A stretch of 56,334 nucleotides of DNA. Origin: Bigelowiella natans CCMP2755 (taxonomy: Eukaryota > Cercozoa > Chlorarachniophyceae). This document shows positions 41,003 through 51,682 of the stretch, one piece after another; within the stretch, counting starts at the first letter, position 1; each line of letters starts with the position of its first letter. The notes beneath the pieces were generated by a model. The model saw only the letters and a program-made list of their open reading frames with translations. It ran no database searches and was not told the origin of the DNA. The position numbers and the translations under genes were made by a program. The DNA lies in NCBI GenBank assembly GCA_000320545.1, contig ADNK01003043.1, positions 1 to 56,334 of the forward strand, given 5' to 3'.

Positions 41003-42950
41003 TATAACAATACCCGTATTATGATTCATTTCCCTCGTCCATCGACCAAAGTCGTCGAGGGCTGACTGAGGAACTCTCTGATCATGTCATCAGGTCCAAA
41101 TCAAGTCGGCTGTAAAAAACAAGAAGCCGGTACATGCAATAAAGCCAGCGGCTAGAGTAGCTGCAAAAAAACCGGTTGCAAAAAATTCAGCAACTAGCAC
41201 GGTTATACCGAACGCTGTCCAAGAGGGAGGACCGATGACTACCAGACCTACTACTACCTCGGGGTTGGGGCAAGGATTGGGGGAAGGGGATAATAAAGAA
41301 GACGGAAAGATGGCGAAGAGAACAGCAGATTGGATATGCCTCGAGCAAAAAATGAGCATTAAAAGGCATGGAGCAGGGGCTGTGGTAGCAAAGGGCAAGC
41401 TATTTGTCGTCGGTGGTCTCCAAGGCAGTGGTGATGCTGCGCCAGAGTCATTCGACCTGAGAGAACGCAAGTGGGAAAAGCTTCCCCCCAACAAATGTGG
41501 TTCTCGTCGCTGGTGTACACTTTCAGTCTCGGGTGACCAAACGAAGGTCTACGTCGTCGGGGGTTGTAGGAGCTCTGTTGAGGTGCACAAGCTTGATGTT
41601 CTCCCAGTCGAAAAAAGGACCGAACTGATGTGATCCTTCTCTCACTACTGAATCTCATAATTTGATTCCGACAGGTGTACGACATCGGAACAAAGGAATG
41701 GAGCTCACTACCAGACATGTTACAACCTCGAGATGGCGCGGGGGTGGCGTTGACTCGAAAATACATGTACGTTGTTGGTGGCTGCGACATGGGAGGCAAG
41801 CCTTTGTCGAGCGCAGAGGTGTACAATTTTTCCGAGAAGAAATGGGTATTGATACACCAGGCCACGAAGTTGTCAGATATTCTATTATTGTAGTATGAGC
41901 ATTTCACAACATCGTCGGTCATGATTTCATGCATCTGACTTCCGTTGTTGTTGATTGCAATGCGGAATATATACTGAACGCAGACGATGATGCCTGAGAT
42001 GAATAAACCACGGGAAGGTGTAGCAGCTGTGGTCTCCAACGATGGGAAACGACTCTATGCGGTTGGTGGAAAATCTGGAGGTCTGTAAATTCGATGATGA
42101 TGATGATGATGATGATGATGATCTCACACGATAACATACCTGCTTCTATCCTGCTTCATTTGCCACAATAGGTCGGCTCCCAGCCCATTTGAGGAGAGCA
42201 TCCAGATCTACTTACCACACTCACTCCACTGCAGAGGTATTCGAGGACGGCAGCTGGAGAATGCTGGAAGCCACGATGAGTGTCGGACGAGAGGGACTCG
42301 GAGCTGTCATCACACCACAAGACGTTATATATGCGATAGGAGGCTGGGATAATGCTCGCCTTGAAATTCTAAATAGTGTTGAAAGATTAGACACAAGTCA
42401 CGTTGGGACGAAACCTTCAAGTAGCGGTTGGGAACTTTGCAGCAACGTAATGACACGAAGAAGGGACTATACGAGTGCAGCAATTGCCCCAGATGGTTCT
42501 CTTGTATTTGCAGTTGGTGGTCGAAGTTGTACAAATCCAAAAAAAAATGAAAACACAGTGGACGTGCTACGCCTTGACGACATGGTCGGTGAGAGGAGGC
42601 TAACGTTGTCATTTTTGCATGATATATGCGGATCTTGCAAGATGCCATGCGTGAGAATTCACTCTACTTCATGTGTCCATGTGCATCACAAAGGAAAGCA
42701 AAGTACGGCCCGTGTTGAAGCGAGATCTCGACCAAGTCTCCATGCTTGCGAGCGAGGTAATGAAAGCAATTGGAATAATCCCAGGGTCATATCTGATATA
42801 GCACGGAGCCGTACTTCGTGCAAAAAATGCTCCGGCGGAAAGAATAAACTTCATATAGGTGACACTGTGTTCAACATTCATCACAGATTTCTGCTTCATC
42901 ATCAGAATCATGAAGTGAATTGTCATCTCCTTCGTCGCTTTGTGAGATGA
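40930..42950 (+). CDS. Six-bladed Kelch-repeat protein with predicted N-terminal lipidation
   Basis: Five exons close in phase: 40930-40962, 41094-41582, 41675-41845, 41984-42080, 42172-42950, up to 522 residues. Exon 1 encodes only MGLCASREAVP, a myristoylation and palmitoylation pattern. A Lys/Ala-rich linker follows, then Kelch repeats: AKGKLFVVGG, QTKVYVVGGC, RKYMYVVGGC, GKRLYAVGGK, DVIYAIGG and SLVFAVGG, each with the paired Gly and a downstream Trp. Six repeats make one beta propeller, used for protein binding. After blade 6 the last roughly 115 residues (from GERRL) are unlike Kelch and lie in DNA that grades into a CATG-rich island. A donor GTGAGA at about 42587 could instead splice to an exon I did not find, so the C-terminus is uncertain. 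Confidence 0.8.
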
Positions 42951-45086
42951 TGATACTTTTCTCTGTAGCAGAGTCGACGCAGCAGGCACATGCTTGCAAC
43001 ACGATTTCCGTCGTCACGTTGATTCGTTGATTGGCCAGAGGACGAATAATGAGAAAAAATTAAGGGACTTGAGAATCAAAGGCGATTCACAACGTCACCT
43101 AAAGGAAGCAATCATGATATACTCCATCGATAGCGACATCGTGTACAATGTCATGCATGTTGTTGTTCGTTCATCGCTGCTGCAGGCTGCTGCCAGCTGC
43201 AAAGTATAAGTCCATTTCGAAGGAGAATGAAGCGCGGAGCGACTCGGCTCGCGCAGCCAGCACAATTCCGCACGATGCACGACCAAAGCGCGGAAAAACG
43301 AGGATGTGCGTGCGCGCAATTTTGACACATCCAAATAAATTCTCCCGCCGCAGCATGCAACCACACATACTGCACAGTACACTGCTGAGCAGGACTGCAA
43401 TGGGCTTCATTCTTTGCTCACAATGATCACAATTCATCGATGTGCAAACATGCACATGCGCACTTGCTAGCTTGTTCTAGTGTTCAATGCACATGCGGAA
43501 TTTGCGCTACACAGAGCGATTCTCATGGATGGATGACACATTTGACAAACAAAATTCTCGTTGTCATGTGCGTTGATTTGGTTGTCACATGCTGAAGCTG
43601 GAAGTGTGCGTTCAGTGTGCTCAATCATCTATGATCTTCTGTGTACTACATCTAGACTGCAAGACATGTGTGTGTGTGTGTGTGTTGTGTGCGTGCATGT
43701 GCATGTTCGACCTACATGAATCCGAGGAGAACATCAGATCGATCAAGATCACTCCTGCTAGAATCTGAAAACAAGCCTGATTCGCGGTCAACTGGGAAAA
43801 TGTCGATGGCCACATGCAACGCATGCGCTGTGTGTGCTAGTGTGGTGGGCATCTCACAGCACGTGCATCCTCTTAGAACACTTGCATGCGCATGTGATGT
43901 CAAGTGCATGCACGCACATTCTGCATTCCTTCATTGTTTAATGGTTTTAGCGCAGATCTAGAGATGCAGATGCATGCGCGATCAATTGATGATCTCCTCG
44001 TTCCTGTGCAAGCAATTGAGATGACACACACAGACATGATGCATGGATCATTGAACTTGTAACACTTGATGATAGTTGTGTCATATTTTTTTCCATGATG
44101 ATGGACAACGTGTTGTCATGATGCATGCTAGCGTGTGATGCACATGTGACACAAGACACAATGCAATGTGACGTGCACATTGTACTCGTGTGAAATTGCA
44201 GTGTCCATCATAACATAGCAGTACATCTCATTGATGTACATCACAGACATGCATGCTGTGTACTTGTTCACCATACTTACGGAGTTAGCAGCGTAGATAG
44301 ATAATACCCTTAACGTGCAAGAATTCTCGTAATCATGTCGATTTGATTAACACATGATACTGCACATGAACATTCAGTGTGCTCAAGCATCTCGTGTGTG
44401 CGTATTTACATAAATCCGATGAGAGTGACAGATCACTCTGAAATGCGAAGACAGACCTGATTTGAAAATGTCGGTGGCTACAACGCATACGCTACAATAG
44501 GTATCTTGCGTATGTATCCTCTATGTACATAGATTTGATATAAATGTAGATATACGCGATAAATTGTTCCCATATAAGCGAATATATGATGCATGGAGTA
44601 TTGAATACTTAATGATGATATCTTCTTTTTATAGAGTAGTATATGCCAACAAAATGTACAAGCTTCGCATATAATTCTCCATTGATGTCCTCCTCTGTAT
44701 AATGATGCTCCTCTTACTACTCAAGAGGGGCGACGATAGACGACGTACGGCGATATGTCACATATGAAGTTTCCTCCTAAAGTCAAGTTCCGTGAGAGAT
44801 GGAGATTAAACGACCTAACCAAGTACCACTGAGCTTAGTAATGCGTACATTTTATATGTTCCCTATATGTATATTAGAATTGATTACAATCATTGTTTAC
44901 CGAGTTTCGGTCTCTCCCCACCATCGAATCGCGATCGCCAACAACAGAGGCTCCTTTCATGTCCTGAGAGATTTAAGAATGCTTTAAGAGGCAACGCGGC
45001 GGAACTCAAACCCAACCTTGGCCCTCCCTCTCTTATCGTTCTAATTTCTCCCCTCATCTTCTGAGCAACCTCTCTCGTAGCTAAAT
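42951..45086. other. CATG-rich island with internal duplication
   Basis: No exon-like frames. Two diverged direct copies lie at about 43553-44090 and 44323-44630. A (TG)n run is at 43667-43686. The last 400 bp before the carbonic anhydrase stop is ordinary AT-balanced sequence. Confidence 0.6.
43553..44630. repeat. Diverged direct repeat, two copies
   Basis: AATTCTCGTTGTCATGT at 43553 matches AATTCTCGTAATCATGT at 44323. Further matches in order are CATTCAGTGTGCTCAAGCAT, ACATAAATCCGATGAGA, GAAAATGTCGGTGGC and ATGATGCATGGA(G/T). The second copy is shorter and AT-richer. Differences are mostly C to T and G to A. Confidence 0.7.
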
Positions 45087-48000
45087 CTATGCGCGCGTGT
45101 GCTCTGGTTGAACGTTTATCCTCACCGTCGCGGAGCCGCGGGCCTTCATCGGGGAAGGCCCCTCCTTGCCGCTCTCGCCCTTCTTGTTGAAGATGACAAC
45201 CCGCTGCTGCTGGTTTTTCAAGAGGCAGTGCCACAGGGCGAAGTTGGCGAGGATGATCACGCTGAACATGATGACGAGGGTAACGATGACAGCAATCGTA
45301 TCGTCAGACAGCCCCTTGTCATCGTCGTCGTCCTCCTCCCCAACGCTCGGAGCTCCGACCAACGTCACCGTCCCCTCTCCATAAGAGCTTGCATCCCAGC
45401 CATTCGCAGCCGAGAACGCGGTCAGGAGCGCGGTCTCCACCTCCGCCACGCGACCGAAGGTGACCTGCAGGCTGATTGAAACGAGGGTTCCCGTCCCCAT
45501 GTTGGCTAGATCCGTCACCGTGACGCCCGACCTCGCCACGGCGAGGAGGGAGGCGGCCTGCTCGACTAGGGCGAATGTGAATCCGGCCTGCGCGGCCGGG
45601 CTGGCGCTGAAGTACTCAAAGTCAAACTCGACGTTGGCGACGATGCTGCTGACCCCGGAGGTCGGGTCGCCGTTAGGATATCCGATGCTGACGACGCGGC
45701 CGTTGAGGGGCTGCACGGGGCGGTTGGTGTTGCCGAACATGCTCGCCTTCTCCAGCCCCCGCAGCGCCCCGATGAGGATATCGAGCTGCTCCCTCGACAT
45801 GGTGATGGGGTTCCTGAAGACGTGCCAGTTGACGCCCTCCGAGCACGGAGGCGTGGTGAGAGAGCCCGGGTAGTTGTAGAAGGTCATATCCGCAGGGAAC
45901 ATCAGCGAAGGGTCGACGGTCACGGTGGAGAAGGTGTGCGACACGCCGGTGGTGCCCGGGAGCATCTGCCTCAAGGTGCGGGCGCTGGGGAAGCCCGGGT
46001 TCGCCTCCCCCTCCACCACCATCACCCCCAGCACCGCCAGGTTGCCCGCGCCGTCGACGTGGACGAAGTGGATCTCGGCGTCGAAGCCGCCGCCGTTGAA
46101 GAGGTGCTCCGAGATGTGGTGGAAGTGGATGTTGAACATCGAGTAATTGGTGCCGCCGACCTCCAGCGTGTTCCCGCCGACGCTGTTCATCACCAGCGTC
46201 TTGCCGTTGTTGGAGATGTCCACCCCAGTCGGGCCATACTGCATAGCGAAGGGCGTGGGCACGCCGCCCACAGCCTCGGACTCGACGATGTCGATGGGCG
46301 ACTGCTGCAGGCCGCTCTGGCAGATGGCCCAGGCAGGGTCAAGGGTGTGCCAGACGGCAGGTCCCTTATCCGGCTGGTAGTTCCAATCGGTAGTCGTGGC
46401 CGGCTGGTCCAGAGTCAGCACGCCCTCGTCCCTGGGGATCTCCGCAGGAGCTGCTCCTCCAGTCGCTGGGTTGCCTACGGGGGGGCCCTCCGCAGTGTAC
46501 CCGAGCGTCACCGTGCGGCCGTTCAGAGGCTGAAGAGGCCTGTTGGACTGCCCGCGGGGGCCTGCGGTTTCCACGGCGTTCAGCTGTGCCAGGAACACGT
46601 CGAGCTGCGCGGTGGCCATCTCGATGGGGTTGGTGAAGACGTGCCATACGACGTTCTCCGAGCAGGGGGGGGTGGTGAGCGATCCCATGTAGTGGTAAAA
46701 GCTCCTGTCAGCGGGGAAGAGGCTGTCGAGAGTGAGCAACTCGCTGGTCCTGTAGGCTACCCCCTCCTCGTCCGGCATGATCTGGGCGAGGCGCCCAGCC
46801 GAAGGGAAGGCAGGGTTGAACGCCCCCTCCCGGACCTGTACTCCGAGGACGGCGAGGTTCCCGAGCTCGTCGGCGTGGACGAAGTGGATCTCCATGGGGA
46901 AGAGGCCCCCGTTGAATGCGTGCTCCGAGAGGGTATGCACGTGGAACTGGACCAGATTCCAGGAGCGCCCGCCGATAACCACGGTGTTATCGACGGCGGC
47001 GAAGTCAAACACGAGGGAGACCCCGGTGTTGGTGACGGAGAATGGCGCGGGGCTGTAGTTGAACACGATGGCGGTGTCGACGCCCCGCACGACATCTAGC
47101 TGGACTATGTCAATGGGCGACTGCTGCAGGCCGCTCTGGCAGATGGCCCAGGCGGGGTCGAGGGTGTGCCACACAGCCGGCCCCTTATCGCTGTCATCGT
47201 AGTTGTACGAGGTCTTCGTTGGATCCGCCCCCTCAAGGACGACCGTTCCGACTGCCTGCGGAGGCTCAGGGCCCGGGACGAAGGGGGGCTCGACGGTGCC
47301 GTTGTTGTTGAGAGGATCATCGCCAGGGAGCGGGTAACCCAGGTACACCGTGCGGCCGAAGAGAGGCTGCACGGGGCGGTTGGTGAGGCCGGTCTCACTC
47401 GCATACTCGAGGTTCTGCAGCCGGTCCAGGAATATCGACATCTGGTCCTTCGAGAAGGTGATGGGCTCTCGGAACACGTGCCACTCCACGGCCTCCAGGC
47501 AGGGAGGGGTGGTGAGCGAGCCCTTGTAATGGTAGAAGGAGAGGTCGGAAGGAAACAGGCTCAGGATGTTCTCAATATTGAAGCTGAACGTGTGGGTGAT
47601 GCCGGTATCCCTGGGCAGCATTTGGTCGAGCTGGCGCAGGTCCGCAAAAGCAGCATTCGGAGCTCCCTCGGTGATCATCACGCCGAGGACAGCGAACTGG
47701 CCGATCGAAGGGCACTCGTGCACGAAGTGCAGCTCCATCGGGAAGCTGCCGCCGCTGAAGAGGTGCTCCGAGGAGTGGTGAAGGTGGGCCTGGAGGAGGT
47801 TGCATCGCAGGTTGCCGATGTCGGCGAACCCATCCAGCTCGAGGTCAAACTGGATGGTGTGCCCGTTGTTGATGACGATTGCGTCGGGGTTGCCGTAGCT
47901 CAACGTGATCGGGGTGATGATGCCGGGCTGGACGGTGTCGATGTCAATATCGATGGGCGACTGCCTCTGCCCGGTGCCGCACACCTCGGCAAAAGCGCTC

Positions 48001-49331
48001 CAGTTTGCAGGGCCGTTCGGTCCCATCGTCCAGTCGTACGTCGTCGCGGTGGAGATGGCGTCGAAGTTGAGCAGTCCCACGTTCTGTGCAGGCGGGGCTG
48101 GGGCGGGACCTCCACCACCAGTAGCAGGAGCGGCGGGGCGAAGGCCGAAGGGCGATTGCTGTTTCGAATGTAATCGGGGTATATGTAAGGTGAGGATGTT
48201 AATGCTCAATTAGGAATTCTAATCTATCTCACACACATGACGTGAATTTAAATTTTTGATTACCCCGACAACTACGGTGCGGCCGTTCAGAGGCTGTACT
48301 GGACGATTGGTCTCGCCTTTCTCCCCAGCATCGGCTAGATTCTCCAGAGAAGTGACCAGAATCTTCAGTTGCTCCCTCGAGAAGGTGACGGGGTTTTGCA
48401 TGACGTGCCAGCGGACGTCCTCAGAACATGGAGGCGTGGTCAGGGAGCCATTGTAGTGATAGTATGACCGCGTGCCTTCGGTGGGGAGGAGATCAAGCAG
48501 ACGAAGACCGAACGTCGGCTGCGAATATGTGGTTCCAGCAGCATCAGGGAAGATCTGTCGCAATCTGTCATCGATGGGGAAGGCAGGGTTCTCAGCCCCC
48601 TCGACTGCCATCACGCCGACGACAGCGAGGGCTCCATCCGCGTCGATATGCACGAAGTGCATTTCAACCTGAAGTGTGCAAAGAAGTGAGTTACTTTCGT
48701 GCGATTCCTAGAATGGACAGACTATCTCTCTGGCATTGGATTGCATTAATCAAGAAATCAAACGGGGTTTGCGAAGAGACCGGGAAGCTTCCTCCATTGA
48801 AGGTGTGCTCCGAGCGAGAGTGCATGTGCATCTGGAGAAGAGTGAATACTCGGCCGTCGATGCTCATCGAGTTTGGGCTCAGGTCGTTAAAAATCAGCGT
48901 CTTGCCCTGTTATGTTTGGAAATATGGCTAAAGTTAGTTCAGCATCTATCTCAACCAACGAAAACCATTGATTACGGTGTTGGAAACGGAGAATCCGGAG
49001 GCGACTCCATAGTTGAACAAAATCGGGGTTTGTACTCCAAGAACCGCAGTTTGGGCGACGATGTCAATAGGAGACTGTTCGAGTCCCGATTGGCAGATCT
49101 ACAAAAGAATTTAAGTTCAGCTCCATTTGTTATCAAGAGACGCGATCTTCTGCTCACCCCCCATGCAGGATCCAAGAGGTGCCATACGTCTGGGCCTTTG
49201 TCCTCCTTGTAGTTGTAACTCGTTGCAGTGCTAGCTGCTTCGATAGTGACTGTTCCATCAACAGGACCTACGCTGTCGAATGCGGAGACGGTTGCAAGGC
49301 CGCACGCTAACAAGGTCAAAGTCCGCTGCAT
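45087..49331 (-). CDS. Four-domain alpha-carbonic anhydrase, secreted or surface, single membrane anchor
   Basis: Five exons close in phase: 49331-49158, 49098-48976, 48906-48781, 48668-48264, 48158-45087, giving 1299 residues. A signal peptide MQRTLTLLACGLATVSA is followed by four alpha-CA domains at about 20-270, 310-560, 585-830 and 865-1120. All four keep the three zinc histidines (for example MHMHSRSEH with EMHFVH, AHLHHSSEH with ELHFVH) and the substrate-pocket SLTTPPC. Only domain 2 keeps the proton-shuttle His64 (NNGHT); it is SNTGKT, TNTGVS and SNNGKT in domains 1, 3 and 4. A 120-residue membrane-proximal domain, an acidic linker and a helix (VIVTLVIMFSVIILANFALW, near 1250) end in a short basic tail. 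The enzyme interconverts CO2 and bicarbonate, here probably outside the cell or in an endomembrane lumen. Domains 2-4 and the tail share one 3-kb exon, whereas domain 1 has four introns in or after it. Confidence 0.92.
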
Positions 49332-51682
49332 CTTAACCTGATTCAAAGAAAGCATGCAGCGGCACGATGTGAGCCAGAGGATATAGGAAAGTGAACGTTC
49401 GCTCTCCTCAGACAGCTCATGATCATCTAGGTGTGCGGGTTAGGGGATGAGTTTGGCCTCACAGGCGGGCTAGGCTTTTGAGCTCTGCGGGCCGCGGGAT
49501 GAGGACAGGTTCAGCGTAGCGACGGGCTCTCTTCTTTGCATTGTCAGGGTATCCACTGAAGCAATCTCGCGCAGCACCATTTTCAATCGACCGACAGAGA
49601 GATTCTTGTGGCTCCGACCACGAACCAGAGCGGTTTCGCGCAATCCCGGCTCGACCGCCAGGAGATTTTCTTTCGCCGGGCTCCTTTCGAGTGTTTCTCT
49701 TGGTGCGGCGGATGCTTGTCTCTCCTTCGTTTGGTGACTGGAGTATATCGAAATGCCAGTGGCAGGGGGCCGACGAAATTGGGATGAAATCCACTGTTAT
49801 TCTTCCGAGAGACAATTATTAATTGTCTCTTTTGGAAGGCAAGTGGCCTTCTAATTTTCAAAATGTGGCCGTAAACAGCAAACGTAGCCAAGATTCACTT
49901 CCATTTTTCTGCGAAACGATCCGTTTGCTGTATACCCACCCACGTGACACGCGCTTTTGACCATGAAACATCGCATTTTCCATGACGCACACGAGCGAAC
50001 AGTCTTGTTTTGCGATCGTGACCTAAAAATAGAGCTTTTCCGTGCAAATCGGGCCAAATAAAGTGTAAGATTTGCTTCGATGCTCAGAGCACACTTTGCT
50101 TAAAGCTTCGGGTCATCTTCCATAGTGCACGTAGTCTTGCGCAGTCTTGGTGAAAGGGGAAATATGTGAAAAAAATAAGATTTACGAGACGATTGTCTAA
50201 GGTGTTGGCTTCGAACTCATGTCGCAGTCAAAAATTCCATTATGTTCGTGCTCCCTAAGCAAAGCCGCTTGCGCTCTATCCACGTTCAAGCGACGTCGTC
50301 GCCGGGCGGGAACAAGCAAGCGGGCGCGAACGGATAGGGGAGTTCCTTTGGAAGTTAATTGTTCCTCTTCGGTTGGGACAGGGGTCGAAACTCCCATGGC
50401 CAACTTCGCCAGCTGTGAGTGGTTGCTCTCCTCTGCAATACGGCTATCGATCCGTAGCGCGTCACTGGACAAAATTAGCGCTTTCAGCTAGGTTGTGCGA
50501 TGCGTGAAGAATGGTTAAAGGATGTGGATCACTATGCAAACACGCGATAAACTACATGTATATGTGTGCTGCGTGTATCATACATGTTTAATCTTGCATG
50601 ATAGACATGTAATATAATATATATACTATATATGATATTATTGTGTCTATTATTTGCTTCATATGTGTGTTTGTGTTTGTGTTGTGGTACCTGGATGCTG
50701 GAAAGGTCATGGAATGGGGCATTCATAAGCAGCTTATGAATAATAAAATGGCTATCATTCCACATTACTACAGAAGCAATTTCCTTGCATCAATTCGTGT
50801 GATAAAAATCTTGAGTTGATATGTGTTAACCATACACGTAAGAGTACCAGTTTTGACTGCTTTAGGGTAAAATTTACCGGATGCCAACACATTACAGAAA
50901 GATCTGATGAGTACAGTTTAGGGATAATCTTCAATTTTGCTTGCTGATAGTTGCAGTAGTCGTCACTGACGCTACGTTCTTAGGATGCCATTATAGCACT
51001 ATGCGTTCTGCTCTGTTACGCATTGTAATATTTATCTTGTGATTCTCATCGATCGCATTCATGTTGCGGTATACCATTCTGCCCATACTAGCATAAGTAT
51101 GTTGGCATTCGAAGTTGATTGGTTGATAGGAGCGCATTCATTCGCTACATATGTACGTGAGTGTCCCCGCGCTGCGCAGCCAAGCGCGTGCATGATTTTA
51201 TGAATTCACGCTTGTCACCCTGCAACAATGGCATGCTGCTGTGCTCTCTCACTACTCCCATGCTGGCATGTGCTGTGAAGCTTCATACGCGAGTGCCATG
51301 CACTAGCTATGTTTAGATGTACTTACACAACCTTACATCACCAATGATAATAGACACAGTCATAATGCATTTGAACATATCGAGACATGTAGACACAGTC
51401 GTGCTACAATCGCACAAAGTAAATCTTGATCTTTTTCAGGTGCTTATAGATTCACATCATGCGAACACTTCATTTAAATTTACGCAATATCATTCCCGTC
51501 TCCATCTAGTTCATTGTGTGCAAAGGAAAAAAATCGCCCCAAGATTTGCATTGTTTTATTGTTTTCATTACCATGTCAGAGAGGGATACGTTTCTAGTGA
51601 TGCTCTATCCTTCCTGCCCACTGACCGTCGAACCTTCCGCACCTGTCGCGAGTCGTGTATCTTTCCTAGCTTTAACAACATA
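49332..51682. other. Intergenic region upstream of carbonic anhydrase
   Basis: I find no supported gene. It contains an inverted repeat at 49804-49838, ATGTCGCAG at 50219-50227, a weak tRNA-like sequence at about 50200-50285, and CATG-rich DNA near 51150-51320. A 118-codon open frame at 49459-49815 (minus) has no recognisable features. Confidence 0.5.
49804..49838. repeat. Inverted repeat, hairpin
   Basis: GAGACAATTA, T, TAATTGTCTC (49810-49830) is a perfect inverted repeat, and TTCC (49804-49807) pairs with GGAA (49835-49838) outside it. A second short hairpin, GAAGGC with GCCTTC, follows at 49837-49852. It lies about 480 bp upstream of the carbonic anhydrase start. Confidence 0.65.

Noticed and set aside
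45822-48173. Long plus-strand frames opposite the carbonic anhydrase
   Set aside because: Antisense shadows of a GC-rich exon; His/Val/Glu-rich translations have no domain.
49459-49815. 118-codon open frame upstream of carbonic anhydrase
   Set aside because: No domain, signal or splice context, and residue use looks accidental.
50195-50290. tRNA-like sequence on the minus strand with a B-box-like AGTTCGAAGCC and a weak A box
   Set aside because: No acceptor or T-arm stems of the right length form. It may be a fragment of a tRNA-derived element, but a covariance-model scan would be needed.
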